In this document: positions 49,528-59,673 of the stretch, piece by piece
Layout of the letters: every line of letters starts with the position of its first letter
How positions within the stretch are numbered: the stretch's first letter is position 1
Assembly (NCBI RefSeq): GCF_902499175.1
Contig: NZ_CABVQC010000010.1
Coordinates: forward strand, 91,474-155,473
DNA: 64,000 nt
Reading direction: 5' to 3'
DNA from: Burkholderia aenigmatica
Lineage (GTDB): Bacteria > Pseudomonadota > Gammaproteobacteria > Burkholderiales > Burkholderiaceae
The notes under the pieces: model-generated
Databases searched by the model: none
What the model was told of the DNA's origin: nothing
The model's input: only the letters and a program-made list of their open reading frames with translations
Position numbers and translations under genes: made by a program

Positions 49528-51738
49528 TCACGCCTTCGCGCTATCCGCCGAATCGAACGGCAGCACGTAATGCCGCTTGCCCGTCGCCGCGAAGATCGCG
49601 TTCGCGACAGCCGGCCCGACCGGTGCGACGCCCGGCTCGCCGACCCCGGTCGGCGCTTCGGCCGACGGCACGATATGCACTTCGACCTTCGGCATCTCGG
49701 CCATCCTCAGCACGTGGTAGCCGTCGAAGTTGCGCTGCTCGACCTGGCCGTCCTTCAGCGTGATCGCGCTGTGCATCACGGCGCCGAGCCCGAAGCCGAT
49801 GCCGCCTTCCATCTGCGCGGCGACGATGTCGGGATTGATCGCGATCCCGCAATCGACCGCGCACACCACGCGCTCGACCTTCACCTTGCCGTCTGCATCG
49901 ACCGACACCTCGGCCACCTGCGCGACATAGCTCTTGAACGCCTCGGCGACTGCGATCCCGCGCCCGCGGCCCTTCGGCAGCGGTTTGGCCGGATCCCAGC
50001 CGGCCTTCTGCGCGGCCAGGTCCAGCACCGCGCGCATGCGTGGCTCCTTCTCGAGCAGGTCACGGCGGAACGCGTACGGATCCTTGCCAGCGGTGTGCGC
50101 GGCTTCGTCGATGAACGCCTCGACCGCGTACGCCGTGTGCGAGCTGCCGACCACGCGCCACCACAGCACGGGCAGGCCGACCTTGGTGGTGGTGAGCTCG
50201 ACCGACACGTTCGGCACGGCGTACGGCAGGTTCGCCGCGCCCTCGACCGACGTCGCATCGACGCCGTTCTTCACCATGAACGCTTCGAACGGCGTGCCGG
50301 CGAGGATCGACTGCCCGACGATGCGGTGGCGCCAGCCGACCAGCTTGCCGTCCGCGGTCAGCCCCGCATCGAGCTTGTGGAAGTACATCGGCCGGTAGAA
50401 GCCGCCCTGGATGTCGTCCTCGCGCGTCCACTGCAGCTTGACGGGCTTGCCGTCTGCGCCGAGCGCCTTCGCGATCGACACGGCCTCGACCACGTAGTCC
50501 GACCACGCGTTCGCGCGCCGGCCGAAGCTGCCGCCCGCGTACAGCGTGTGGATCTGCACCTGCTCGGGCTTCAGGCCCGCCGTCCTGGCCGCGTTGGCCT
50601 GGTCGACCGTCTGGAACTGGTCGCCGGCCCAGATCTCGCAGCTGTTCGCCGACAGCTTGACGACCGCGTCGAGCGGCTCCATCGGCGCGTGCGCGAGATA
50701 CGGGAATTCGTAGGTCGCGCCGATCTTGCGTGCCGCGCCCGCGATCGCCGCATCGGCATCGCCGTCCTTGCGTGCCGATGTGCCCGGCTTGTCGGCGAGC
50801 TGCCGGTATTCGCGCATGAGCTCGTCCGAGCCGCGCTTTTCGGCGTTCGTTTCGTCCCATTCGACTTTCAGCGCGTCGCGGCCCTGTTTCGCGGCCCAGA
50901 AGCCGGTTCCGACGACTGCGACGCCGCCCGGCACCTGCACGACCGACACGACGCCCGGCACGGCCTTGGCCGCCGTCGCGTCGAACGATTTCACCTTCGC
51001 GCCGAAGCGCGGCGGGCGCTGCAGCAGCGCGACGCGCATGCCGGGGAAGGTCGTGTCGAGCGTGAAATGCGCGGTGCCGTTCGATTTCGCCGACGCGTCG
51101 ACGCGCGGAATCCGGTGACCGATCAGCTTGAATTCGGCCGGCTGCTTCAGCGTGACCTTGTCGGGCACGGGCAGCTTCGACGCATCGGCGACGAGCGTGC
51201 CGTACGCGGCCGTCTTGCCGCTTTTCGCATGCGTGACGACGCCATTGGCCGTCGTCAGCTCGCTGGCCGGTACCTTCCAGCGGGCTGCCGCGGCCGATAC
51301 CAGCATCACGCGGGCCTTGCCGCCCGCTTCGCGCAGTTGCTGCCACGAGTTCGACATGGCCGAGCTGCCGCCCGTCCCCTGCATCGTGCCGAACGCGAGG
51401 TTCGCGTAGCGTTTCGCGTCGGCGGGCGCGCTCTCGACGCGCACGTGCGACCAGTCGGCGTCGAGCTCCTCGGCGACGATCGTCGCGATGCCCGTATACG
51501 CGCCCTGGCCCAGTTCGACGTGCTTCGCGATGACCGTGACGGCGCCGTCGGGCGTGATGCGCAGGAACGCGTTCGGCGCGAAGTCGGTGGCGGGGGCCGT
51601 CGCCGCCAGCGCGCGGCGGCCGAGGCCGGCCCATTCGAAGCCGAGGGTCAGGCTGACGGCGGCCGCGGCGCCCGCGGCCTTCAGGAACGAGCGGCGCGAC
51701 GGACGCACCGAACCGGTGTTGTCGAGTTCGATCGTCAT
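49528..51738 (-). CDS. iorB: Molybdenum-cofactor oxidoreductase large subunit (IorB type)
   Basis: 736 residues. A twin-arginine signal [12 protein letters not shown] marks export of the folded enzyme. The molybdopterin-binding xanthine-oxidase fold has [45 protein letters not shown] and the terminal [18 protein letters not shown]. IorB-type enzymes hydroxylate N-heterocycles or oxidise aldehydes with IorA passing electrons. 2 bp after iorA, one operon. No cytochrome subunit follows. True substrate unknown. Confidence 0.92.
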   Translation of the reverse strand: MTIELDNTGSVRPSRRSFLKAAGAAAAVSLTLGFEWAGLGRRALAATAPATDFAPNAFLRITPDGAVTVIAKHVELGQGAYTGIATIVAEELDADWSHVRVESAPADAKRYANLAFGTMQGTGGSSAMSNSWQQLREAGGKARVMLVSAAAARWKVPASELTTANGVVTHAKSGKTAAYGTLVADASKLPVPDKVTLKQPAEFKLIGHRIPRVDASAKSNGTAHFTLDTTFPGMRVALLQRPPRFGAKVKSFDATAAKAVPGVVSVVQVPGGVAVVGTGFWAAKQGRDALKVEWDETNAEKRGSDELMREYRQLADKPGTSARKDGDADAAIAGAARKIGATYEFPYLAHAPMEPLDAVVKLSANSCEIWAGDQFQTVDQANAARTAGLKPEQVQIHTLYAGGSFGRRANAWSDYVVEAVSIAKALGADGKPVKLQWTREDDIQGGFYRPMYFHKLDAGLTADGKLVGWRHRIVGQSILAGTPFEAFMVKNGVDATSVEGAANLPYAVPNVSVELTTTKVGLPVLWWRVVGSSHTAYAVEAFIDEAAHTAGKDPYAFRRDLLEKEPRMRAVLDLAAQKAGWDPAKPLPKGRGRGIAVAEAFKSYVAQVAEVSVDADGKVKVERVVCAVDCGIAINPDIVAAQMEGGIGFGLGAVMHSAITLKDGQVEQRNFDGYHVLRMAEMPKVEVHIVPSAEAPTGVGEPGVAPVGPAVANAIFAATGKRHYVLPFDSADSAKA

Positions 51739-51740
51739 GG

Positions 51741-52202
51741 TCACGCTCCCAGCGTTGCGGCCGCGTCGTGGATCGCCGCCCGGATGCGGGCGTAGGTCGC
51801 ACAGCGGCACAGGTTGCCGTTCATCGCGGCGTCGATGTCCGCGTCGGTCGGCTTCGGGTTCTGCTCGAGCAGCGCGGTGGCCGACATGATCTGGCCCGAC
51901 TGGCAGTAGCCGCATTGCGGCACCTGCAATTGGACCCAGGCGGCCTGCACGGCCTGCGCGGGCTTGCTCTGCAGGCCTTCGATCGTCGTGATGTGCTTGC
52001 CCGCGATGCCGGCGAGCGGCAGCACGCACGAGCGGACGGCCTGGCCCTCGAGATGCACCGTGCACGCGCCGCACTGCGCCATGCCGCAGCCGAACTTCGT
52101 GCCGGTCAGTCCCGCGTGTTCGCGAATCGCCCAGAGGACGGGCATCGACGGATCGGCGTCGAGCGTGACGTTCTTGCCGTTCAGGACAAACGAGGTAGGC
52201 AT
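51741..52202 (-). CDS. iorA: 2Fe-2S small subunit of the IorAB oxidoreductase
   Basis: 153 residues. The N-terminal plant-ferredoxin-type cluster is [15 protein letters not shown] followed by a fourth Cys in RSC. The C-terminal helical cluster has [12 protein letters not shown] and [11 protein letters not shown]. No export signal of its own, so it would travel with IorB through Tat. First gene of the operon; 181 bp before the divergent AraC gene. Confidence 0.94.
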   Translation of the reverse strand: MPTSFVLNGKNVTLDADPSMPVLWAIREHAGLTGTKFGCGMAQCGACTVHLEGQAVRSCVLPLAGIAGKHITTIEGLQSKPAQAVQAAWVQLQVPQCGYCQSGQIMSATALLEQNPKPTDADIDAAMNGNLCRCATYARIRAAIHDAAATLGA

Positions 52203-52283
52203 TGTGATTGTCTCCGTGGGGAAAACCCGGCATGCGCCCGGTTAGCGGGCAGTGTGCGCGAGCCGCTGTTTTTTTCGTCTACC

Positions 52284-52317
52284 CAATCCTGCAAATTTAT
52301 TGAACAATCCTGCAAAT
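52284..52317. promoter_or_regulatory. 21-bp-phased direct repeats between iorA and AraC genes
   Basis: CAATCCTGCAAAT occurs at 52284-52296 and 52305-52317, exactly 21 bp apart, i.e. two helical turns on one face. Tandem direct repeats of this spacing are the classic AraC/XylS-family operator. Confidence 0.75.
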
Positions 52318-52383
52318 CCCCGGCAGGCCGCGGGCGGTGTCGCTATGCTCCCGCGACATGAGGAAATTGATCGAGGAAGGGTC

Positions 52384-53307
52384 ATGGACATGACCGATAT
52401 CGTGGCGTCGCGCGAATCCGGGCGGCGCGAGTTGGCGATGCTGATCGGCCGTTTCGCGCCGGCGGACGGCTCGCATTCGACGGCCGTGCCGGGCCTGATG
52501 CTGCACCGGCACACGCGGCCGGTCGATCTCGGCTGCGGCGTGTCGCGGGCCGCGCTCGTGATCGCCGCGCAGGGCGCGAAGCGCGTGATCGTGGCTGGCC
52601 ACGCGTATGAGTACGACACGCAGAATTGCCTGATTACATCGATCGACTTGCCGATCCTGTCGCGCGTGACGCGCGCGTCGCCGGACGCGCCCTACCTGTG
52701 CCTGTCGCTGACGCTCGATCCGCAGCGCATCGTCGAGCTCGCGGCCGAGATGCGGCTGCCGGAGCCCGACGCGGGCCCCGAAGGCGAGGGGATCGCGCTT
52801 GCCGAGCTGACGCCGCCGCTGCTCGATGCTGCACTGCGGCTGTTACGGCTGCTCGATACGCCGGCCGACATTCCGGTCGTCGCGCCACTGATCGAAAAGG
52901 AATTGCTGTACCGGCTGATGACGAGCGGGCAGGGCACGCGGCTGCGGCATATGGCGATCGCGGGCAGCCAGACGCACCGGATCGCGCGCGCGATCGAATG
53001 GATCCGCGATCACTTCGCGGAGCCGATGCGCGTCGAGTCGCTCGCGCAGGCGGTCAATATGAGCGTGTCGTCGCTGCACCATCACTTCAAGCACGTGACG
53101 ACGCTGAGCCCGTTGCAGTACCAGAAGCAGTTGCGGCTGCACGAAGCGCGGCGGCTGTTGCTGCGGCAGGGCGGCGACGTCGGGTCCGTGGCCGCCGTCG
53201 TCGGCTACGAAAGCGCGTCGCAGTTCAGCCGCGAATACAGCCGGCTGTTCGGCGCGCCGCCGATGCGCGACGTCGTACAGTTGCGGAAGAAGGAGCTACT
53301 CGGCTGA
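52384..53307 (+). CDS. AraC-family regulator, probable iorAB activator
   Basis: 307 residues from ATG MDMTDIVASRE after GAGGAAGGG. The N-terminal AraC_N domain (residues 20-175, GLMLHRHTRPVDLGCG, IDLPILSRVTRASPDAPYL) precedes two helix-turn-helix motifs (MRVESLAQAVNMSVSSLHHHFK; VGSVAAVVGYESASQFSREYSRLFG, cited by their ends). Divergent from iorAB, with tandem repeats between. Confidence 0.93.
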   Translation: MDMTDIVASRESGRRELAMLIGRFAPADGSHSTAVPGLMLHRHTRPVDLGCGVSRAALVIAAQGAKRVIVAGHAYEYDTQNCLITSIDLPILSRVTRASPDAPYLCLSLTLDPQRIVELAAEMRLPEPDAGPEGEGIALAELTPPLLDAALRLLRLLDTPADIPVVAPLIEKELLYRLMTSGQGTRLRHMAIAGSQTHRIARAIEWIRDHFAEPMRVESLAQAVNMSVSSLHHHFKHVTTLSPLQYQKQLRLHEARRLLLRQGGDVGSVAAVVGYESASQFSREYSRLFGAPPMRDVVQLRKKELLG

Positions 53308-53345
53308 CGGCAGCACTGCTGACACGCCACCGGCCACCGGTCATG

Positions 53346-55997
53346 TCACTTGGCGACCACCGTCGTCTGCAGGAACGTCGGCGCGATCCGCCAGTCCGGC
53401 ACGTAATGCGCCGGCCACGCGCCGGGCGTATCGACCGCGTTGAAATACACCACGGCCTTCAGTAGCGGATAGCGCCACAGCGACCGCTGGAATTCGTCCA
53501 GCTCCTCGCGCTTGCGCGAATTCGACCCGTCGACGCCGAGTTCCGTGACCATCACCGGCAGCCCGTAGTCGCTCACCCGCTCGTACTTGGTCCGCAGGAT
53601 GCTCGCGGCGGAGGCGTGGCCGCCGGCCGGCCAGATCGCGCAGCGCGGGCAATCGAACACGGACAGGCCGACGTCGTCCACATAGCCGCGGCCCGGGAAA
53701 TAGTCATCGAGGTTCCGGTTGCCGGCCGGCGACCACACGAAGCGGATCTGGTCGGTCATCGTGCGGCAGGCGGTCACGACCCGCCGGTACGCATCCACGT
53801 AGGCCGATGCATCGCCGATGGCCCACGGATAGCGTCCGGTGTCGGCCTCCATCTCATGGCCCCAACGCACGAACACGGGGCCCTTCAACGCGGCGAGCGC
53901 CGAGCAGGTGGCCGCGATCCGCGCGTCGTAGCGCCCGTGCGCGATATCGTCGAGCAGCGCGCCTTGCCGCGTATCGCCGGCCGCCCAGGGCTCGATGGTC
54001 AGCATCAGCGAGCGGTTCCGTGCCTGTGCGCTCCGGTAGGCATCGTCGATTTCCGCGCGGATGTCGGGCGCGTTCCACGACACGAACACATGATCGAACG
54101 CGAGATCGCGATCGGCCGCGAACGTCTTCCCGGGATCGTACGCGCCGAGCTCGGGCTGCTTCACCGGCTCGCCCGGCACGGGCGCGACCACGGCCGGCAA
54201 GCCCGAGCGCCACATCATCGCCTGCCAGCCTTTCGGCGCGCGCAGCCCGATACCCGACAACAGCATCGCGAGCGCGAACACGAACAGCGCGTTGCGTACC
54301 GGCAGGCGGCTGAAGAACATCTGCCTGAACGCCGACGCGTCAAGCCCTTGCTCCCGGCCGTGATTCACCGCGATGACCGCCGCGATCGCGAGATACAGGA
54401 TGCTCGTCAGCGTCGAGAACAGATAGAAGCCGGCGGCGTTGCGCGGATTCTCGACCGTGACGACGGGCAGGCTGCAGAACAGCGAGATCAGCAGATACGG
54501 CGCGACCACGCGCAGCGGCGCATCCTGTTCGATCGTGCCGCCTTTCGGCGTGACCTTGAATGGAAATTCCTTGCCGCGCACGCAGTCGAATACCGCCGAC
54601 GCGCAGCCGAGCACGACCCACGGCCAGCGCGCGAACACGAACGACAGTCCTTCCCACGACAGCAGCTTCGTATTCAGCGGGCGGCACGACTGGGTCGAAT
54701 GCGTGGCCCAGGTCACGACGCACAGGATCAGCACGGACAGCGGCAGCGCGTAGGTGAGGTACGTGAGGTAGTCGACGTGTGCCCATACGCGTCCGGTGAG
54801 CAGCGCGACGACCGGAATCACGACGCCGCCGGCCATCGCGAGCGCGCACAGCGGGTACCACAGCTGGCAGAACAGGAACTGCGCCTTCAGCTTCAGCGGC
54901 AGCCCCATGAAATAGTGGCGCGTGTAGCGCAGCATGATGATCATCACGCTCTTGGACCACTGGAATTCCTGCGTGGCCAGGTCGCCGAACGTGCGCGGCC
55001 CTTCGCCGTTCGCGATCGCGTTCAGCGCATGCATGCCGCGCCAGCCCTTCGAATTGAAGATCATCGTGGTCGAGTGATCCTCGGCGAGTTCGGGTCCGAG
55101 CCCGCCGATCTCGCGCAGCGCGCGGCAGCGCACCGCATAGTGCGAGCCGATGCACAGCGGCGCGAGGCTGCCCGCATAGCCGGCCTGCATCGTGCCGTGC
55201 AGCGGCCCCTCGACGTTCACGCGCCCGCGTGCGCTCCAGCTCGCGGCCGCGTTGCTGTCGCAGATGCTCGGCGCCGACACGTAGCCGACTTCCGGATCGA
55301 TGAACGGCCGCAGCATCTCCTCGAGATAGGTCCGGGTCGGCACGTGATCGGCATCGAGCTGCGACACGAAATCGTAGTTGTCGTAGCCGACCATATCGTA
55401 GAAGTACGCGAGATTGCCTTCCTTGCACTTGGTCCGGCGCGGCCAGCTTGCGCGGTGGTACGCGGCAATGCCGCGCCGCGTCGACACGAATACGCCGTGC
55501 TCGCGGCACCAGTCGAGCGTCTCGGGCGACGGGTCTTCATCGGCGAGCCACGTATCGTGCGGGTAGGTCTGGTCGAGCATCGCGAGCAGCGTCGTGCGGA
55601 CGATATCGAACGGCTCGGATGGCGCCTTGGTGACGACCATCGCGACGCGCCAGTCGCGCGGCACCGGCAGCGCGGGGTTCGGCACGACCGCCGAGCGGAT
55701 GATGAAGATGAAGTAGCCGGGAATGAAGGTGGTCCAGAACAGCACGAAGCAGTTGACGCCGAAGCGGAATGCGTCGACATAGTGCTCGTCGCGCAGCCAC
55801 CAGCGCCAGAAGATGCCCAGCGCGACGAACCAGCACAGCGCGAGGATATGGAAGACGATTTTGGTCCCGCTGTCCATCAACGGGACGAGAAGCGGGACGT
55901 CCGCGTGCAGCGATGCGGCACGATCCACTTCCGGGGCGGTGGTGTCGGCCGTATCCGGCGCAGGGCCGCCGGCAAGCGACGCAACCAGCTTCTTCAT
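53346..55997 (-). CDS. Polysaccharide synthase: GT2 glycosyltransferase fused to a glycoside-hydrolase-like domain
   Basis: 883 residues. Two N-terminal helices (residues 45-65, 80-100) precede a GT2 domain with DADH (215-218), AED (305-307) and QEFQW (343-347), the last a variant of QxxRW with Gln for Arg. A helical translocation block spans 350-600. After residue 620 comes a TIM-barrel-like hydrolase (GH26-like) with WGHEME (Glu715) and VTELGVDGS (Glu819) as likely acid/base and nucleophile. Synthase and lytic domain in one chain is unusual. Last gene of the sugar-nucleotide operon. Confidence 0.88.
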   Translation of the reverse strand: MKKLVASLAGGPAPDTADTTAPEVDRAASLHADVPLLVPLMDSGTKIVFHILALCWFVALGIFWRWWLRDEHYVDAFRFGVNCFVLFWTTFIPGYFIFIIRSAVVPNPALPVPRDWRVAMVVTKAPSEPFDIVRTTLLAMLDQTYPHDTWLADEDPSPETLDWCREHGVFVSTRRGIAAYHRASWPRRTKCKEGNLAYFYDMVGYDNYDFVSQLDADHVPTRTYLEEMLRPFIDPEVGYVSAPSICDSNAAASWSARGRVNVEGPLHGTMQAGYAGSLAPLCIGSHYAVRCRALREIGGLGPELAEDHSTTMIFNSKGWRGMHALNAIANGEGPRTFGDLATQEFQWSKSVMIIMLRYTRHYFMGLPLKLKAQFLFCQLWYPLCALAMAGGVVIPVVALLTGRVWAHVDYLTYLTYALPLSVLILCVVTWATHSTQSCRPLNTKLLSWEGLSFVFARWPWVVLGCASAVFDCVRGKEFPFKVTPKGGTIEQDAPLRVVAPYLLISLFCSLPVVTVENPRNAAGFYLFSTLTSILYLAIAAVIAVNHGREQGLDASAFRQMFFSRLPVRNALFVFALAMLLSGIGLRAPKGWQAMMWRSGLPAVVAPVPGEPVKQPELGAYDPGKTFAADRDLAFDHVFVSWNAPDIRAEIDDAYRSAQARNRSLMLTIEPWAAGDTRQGALLDDIAHGRYDARIAATCSALAALKGPVFVRWGHEMEADTGRYPWAIGDASAYVDAYRRVVTACRTMTDQIRFVWSPAGNRNLDDYFPGRGYVDDVGLSVFDCPRCAIWPAGGHASAASILRTKYERVSDYGLPVMVTELGVDGSNSRKREELDEFQRSLWRYPLLKAVVYFNAVDTPGAWPAHYVPDWRIAPTFLQTTVVAK

Positions 55998-56023
55998 GGT
56001 GTTCTCCCGTCAAGGTCAGACCA

Positions 56024-57427
56024 TCAGTCTTGAAGCAGGCCGCGCTGCGGCCGGATGTCCCCGCTCAGGTGCTGGTGTTCCGGTGCCGGGTTGGCCGGCG
56101 TGTGTTCGCCGCACGAGCGGCCCACGCGTTCGTAACGTCGAAAGCCGCTGTCGACGGCCAGCCGTTCGCTGAACAGGTTGCGCATGTCGAGCATCACGGG
56201 ATCGGCCATGTGATCCGCGAGGTCGGCGAGATCGAGTGCCTCGAACGCTTTCCATTCGGTCATCACGACGACGGCGTCCGCGCTGCGCACCGCGTCGATC
56301 GCGGAGCCCTCCATGAACACCTGCGGCAGCAGCCGCGACGCCTCGTGCGGACGCGCCGGGTCGTATGCGCGGATATGCGCGCCCGCGCCGACGAGCAACT
56401 GGATCACGTCGATGCTTGGGCTTTCGCGCACGTCGTCGGTCTGGCCTTTGAACGTGAGGCCGAGCACCGCGATGCGCTTGTCCTTGATCGAGCCGCCGCA
56501 CGCCTTCTCGATCCGGCGCAGGATCTGTTCCTTGCGCAGCGCGTTCGATTCGATCGCCGCGCTGACGATGCGCAACGGCACCGCATGTTCGGACGCCGTC
56601 GCCTTCAGCGCGCGCGTGTCCTTCGGGAAGCACGAGCCGCCCCAGCCGGGGCCGGCCTTCAGGAACGACGCGCCGATGCGGCGATCGAGGCCCATGCCGT
56701 TCGCGACCAGTTCGACATCGGCGCCCACTGCTTCGCACAGGTCCGAGATCTCGTTGATGTAGCTGATCTTCACCGCGAGGAACGCATTCGCCGCGTATTT
56801 CACGAGTTCGGCCGTTTCGATCTCGGTCGCGAGTACGAGATGGCCGGTCGCTTCCAGCGGCGCGTAGATGACTTTCATGATCTCGATCGCGCGCGGATGC
56901 TCGGCGCCAAACACGACGCGATCCGGATGCATGAAATCGTCGATCGCCGAGCCTTCGCGCAGGAACTCCGGATTCGACGCGATCGCCGCGTCGACGCCGT
57001 CCGGCGCGCAGCGTTCGACGATCTGCTTGACGATCCGGTTGGTGCCGACCGGCACCGTCGACTTCGTGACGACGACCGCGAAACCGGTCAGGTTCGACGC
57101 AATCTCCCGCGCGGCCGCCTCGACATACTGCAGGTCCGCCTGGTCGGTGCCCGGCAGCGTCGGCGTGCCGACCGCGATGAATACCGCATCGCGATCGCGC
57201 ACGCTTGCCGCGAGGTCGCTGCTGAAACGCAGCGTGCCGCGTTCGACGTTGCGTGCGACGACGGCGTCGAGGCCCGGTTCGTAGATCGGCATGCGGCCTT
57301 CGTGCAACGCGTCGATCTTGCCGCGATTGTTGTCGATGCAGATGACGTCATGCCCGAGATCCGCAAAGCATGCGCCGCTGACCAGCCCGACGTAGCCCGT
57401 GCCGACGATGGCGATCCGTACCTTCAT
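56024..57427 (-). CDS. ugd: UDP-glucose 6-dehydrogenase
   Basis: 467 residues. NAD site VGTGYVGLVSGACFADLGH, then VTKSTVPVGTNR, LREGSAIDDFMHPDR, the catalytic-region FLKAGPGWGGSCFPKDTRAL (Cys in GGSCFPKD) and GLTFKGQTDDVRESPS. Oxidises UDP-glucose to UDP-glucuronate, the substrate for the UDP-glucuronate decarboxylase encoded upstream. Co-oriented with galE (36 bp) and the synthase. Confidence 0.95.
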   Translation of the reverse strand: MKVRIAIVGTGYVGLVSGACFADLGHDVICIDNNRGKIDALHEGRMPIYEPGLDAVVARNVERGTLRFSSDLAASVRDRDAVFIAVGTPTLPGTDQADLQYVEAAAREIASNLTGFAVVVTKSTVPVGTNRIVKQIVERCAPDGVDAAIASNPEFLREGSAIDDFMHPDRVVFGAEHPRAIEIMKVIYAPLEATGHLVLATEIETAELVKYAANAFLAVKISYINEISDLCEAVGADVELVANGMGLDRRIGASFLKAGPGWGGSCFPKDTRALKATASEHAVPLRIVSAAIESNALRKEQILRRIEKACGGSIKDKRIAVLGLTFKGQTDDVRESPSIDVIQLLVGAGAHIRAYDPARPHEASRLLPQVFMEGSAIDAVRSADAVVVMTEWKAFEALDLADLADHMADPVMLDMRNLFSERLAVDSGFRRYERVGRSCGEHTPANPAPEHQHLSGDIRPQRGLLQD

Positions 57428-57462
57428 GGTGATTCCCCTGCGTGGCGTTCAAGGAAACTTGC

Positions 57463-58449
57463 TCACTTGCCGGATGCGAATTGCAGTTCTTTCTGAAACC
57501 ATGCCGCGGCGTGTTCGACCATCGGTTCGATCGCGGTGAAACGCGGCCGCCAGCCGAGCACGAGCGCGGCTTTCGTGGCGTCGGCGTACAACGCGGGCGG
57601 ATCGCCCGGGCGGCGCGCGGCCGTCACCGTCGGCACGCGGCGGCCCGTCACGGCTTCGACGGCGCGCAGCGCGTCGAGCACCGACGTTCCTTTGCCGGTA
57701 CCGAGATTCAGCGCGACGCTGTGGCCGCCGCACAGATAGGCGGTCGCCTTCACGTGCGCATCGGCGAGGTCGCTCACGTGCACGTAGTCGCGAATCGCCG
57801 AGCCGTCGGGCGTCGGGTAGTCGGTGCCCATCACCTGGAACGCGTGGCCGGTGCCGAGTGCCGCGCGGATCGCGAGCGGCAGCGCGTGCGTTTCCGGTTC
57901 GTGGCATTCGCCGATCATGCCGTCCGGGTCCGCGCCCGCCGCGTTGAAGTAGCGCAGCGCGACCCACTTCAACCCGTATGCGCGCTCGAAATCGGCGGCC
58001 ATCCGTTCCATCGCGTACTTGGAAAAGCCGTACGGATTGATCGGCAGCTGCGGCGCGCGTTCCGAGATCGGCAGCCCATCCGGAATGCCGTACGTCGCGC
58101 ACGACGACGACATCACGATCCGGCCGACGCCGGCTGCGCGCATCGCGCTCAGCAGCGTGCAGGTGCCCGTGACGTTGACCGTGTAATAGCGGTCGGGCGC
58201 GAGCACCGATTCGCCGACATAGGCGAGCGCGGCGAAATGGATCACGACGTCGGGCCGATGCGTGGCGAACGCGTTCGACAGCGCGTCGCGGTCGAGAATG
58301 TCGGCCGCGACGAGCGGCCCCCATCGCACCGCGTCGCGATGGCCGGTCGACAGATTGTCGTAGGCGACCGGCTCATGTCCCGCTGCCGCGAGCGCCTTGC
58401 AGGTATGGCTGCCGATATAGCCCGCTCCGCCTGTCACGAGCACTTTCAT
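57463..58449 (-). CDS. galE: UDP-glucose 4-epimerase
   Basis: 328 residues starting MKVLVTGGAGYIGSHT. NAD-binding GGAGYIGSH, the catalytic pair in MSSSCATYG and NPYGFSKYAMER (Y-x3-K), RYFNAAGADPDG and GTDYPTPDGSAIRDYVHV, which is nearly invariant in GalE. Interconverts UDP-glucose and UDP-galactose, or the uronic/pentose pair. Its ATG overlaps the upstream stop (ATGA). Confidence 0.95.
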   Translation of the reverse strand: MKVLVTGGAGYIGSHTCKALAAAGHEPVAYDNLSTGHRDAVRWGPLVAADILDRDALSNAFATHRPDVVIHFAALAYVGESVLAPDRYYTVNVTGTCTLLSAMRAAGVGRIVMSSSCATYGIPDGLPISERAPQLPINPYGFSKYAMERMAADFERAYGLKWVALRYFNAAGADPDGMIGECHEPETHALPLAIRAALGTGHAFQVMGTDYPTPDGSAIRDYVHVSDLADAHVKATAYLCGGHSVALNLGTGKGTSVLDALRAVEAVTGRRVPTVTAARRPGDPPALYADATKAALVLGWRPRFTAIEPMVEHAAAWFQKELQFASGK

Positions 58450-59453
58450 GCCGTGGCCCCGGTCATGCGCAGCACCGGCTCGAGCCACAGTTCCCGGCTG
58501 AAATAGTCGACGGTCCGGCGCAGGCCTTCGTCGAGATCGATGGCCGGCCGCCAGCCGAGTTCGGTCGACGCGATCGAGATGTCGGGCCGGCGCTGGTGCG
58601 GATCGTCGATCGGCAGCGGCCGGAACACGAGCTCCGATTTCGAGCCGGTCATCGCGAGGACTTTCTCCGCGAGCTCGATCATCGTGAATTCGCCGGGGTT
58701 GCCGATGTTGACCGGCGTGCCGACGTTGCGCCCGGCGCGCATCAGGCAGAAGAAGCCGTCGATCAGGTCGCTGGCGAAGCAGAACGAACGCGTCTGCCGG
58801 CCGTCGCCGTAGATTTCCAGCGGCGCGCCGTTGAGTGCGCCGACGATGAAGTTCGACACGACGCGGCCGTCGCGCGGCGACATCCGCGGGCCGTAGGTGT
58901 TGAAGATGCGCGCGACGCGCACGTCGATGTCGTGCGTGCGGTAGTAGTCGTAACACAGCGCCTCGGCCGCGCGCTTGCCTTCGTCGTAGCACGCACGCGG
59001 GCCGATCGTGTTCACGTTGCCGCGATAGGTTTCCGTCTGCGGGTGCACGCCCGGGTCGCCGTAGATCTCGCTGGTCGATGCCTGGAACACGCGCGCGCCG
59101 GTCTTGCGCGCAAGCGCGAGGCAGTGGTTCATGCCGAGCACGTTCGTCATCATCGTATGGACGGGATCGATCTGGTAGGTGGGCGGCGATGCCGCGCACG
59201 CGAGATTCCAGATTTCGTCCACCTGCAGTTGTGGCAGGCCGAGCGAGACGTCGCCCTTCACGAACTCGAAGCGGCCGGACGCTTTCAGGTCGGCGACGTT
59301 GAGCTTGCGTCCCGTCAGCAGGCTGTCGATGCACGTGACGGATGCGCCTTCCATGACCAGGCGCTCGCAGACGTAGCTGCCGAGGAAGCCGGCGCCGCCC
59401 GTCACGAGGACGCGCTGACCGGCGCGCGTCTCGAGCGCGACCCTGTCATTCAT
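58446..59453 (-). CDS. uxs: UDP-glucuronate decarboxylase-type SDR
   Basis: 335 residues. VLVTGGAGFLGSYVCERL, CIDSLLTGRKLNV, LACAASPPTYQIDPVHTM, catalytic ACYDEGKRAAEALCYDYYR (Y-x3-K) and ARIFNTYGPRMSPRDGRVVSNF are characteristic of UXS. It makes UDP-xylose from UDP-glucuronate. Together with Ugd and GalE it would give UDP-xylose and UDP-arabinose or galactose for the polymer. AGGAG precedes the ATG. Confidence 0.92.
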   Translation of the reverse strand: MNDRVALETRAGQRVLVTGGAGFLGSYVCERLVMEGASVTCIDSLLTGRKLNVADLKASGRFEFVKGDVSLGLPQLQVDEIWNLACAASPPTYQIDPVHTMMTNVLGMNHCLALARKTGARVFQASTSEIYGDPGVHPQTETYRGNVNTIGPRACYDEGKRAAEALCYDYYRTHDIDVRVARIFNTYGPRMSPRDGRVVSNFIVGALNGAPLEIYGDGRQTRSFCFASDLIDGFFCLMRAGRNVGTPVNIGNPGEFTMIELAEKVLAMTGSKSELVFRPLPIDDPHQRRPDISIASTELGWRPAIDLDEGLRRTVDYFSRELWLEPVLRMTGATA

Positions 59454-59673
59454 GGCTTTCTCCTTCGTCGTTCAGCTCCGGGAACCCCACGTCGATCTGC
59501 TCGACGGCGGCGCGCGCGCGTTCCATCCCGCTGCACGGGTAGCGTGTCGGCAAGCGCCGGTTCGCATGTGCTGAGGTCGACGAAGCGCCGCGACAGGCGC
59601 TTCGATTACGTTGACTGCCACGTTGATGCTTGAACGACGCAAGCGTCGCTCGATCGGTGGTGATCTTCATCGC
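59446..59673 (-). CDS. Small ORF, 75 aa, first in the polysaccharide operon
   Basis: ATG after GGGGAAAAGG, product MKITTDRATLASFKHQ... rich in Arg and Ser, ending ELNDEGESHE. The stop overlaps the start of the decarboxylase gene by eight bases. No family or signal. The start context resembles that of the ORF at 60724 (both GGGGAAA(A/C)(G)GCGATGAAGA). Could be a real small protein or a translational-coupling leader. Confidence 0.42.
   Translation of the reverse strand, partial: AMKITTDRATLASFKHQRGSQRNRSACRGASSTSAHANRRLPTRYPCSGMERARAAVEQIDVGFPELNDEGESHE

Noticed and set aside
53616..56033. Plus-strand frame of 805 codons
   Set aside because: Antisense to the GT2-hydrolase gene, whose frame carries all conserved motifs.
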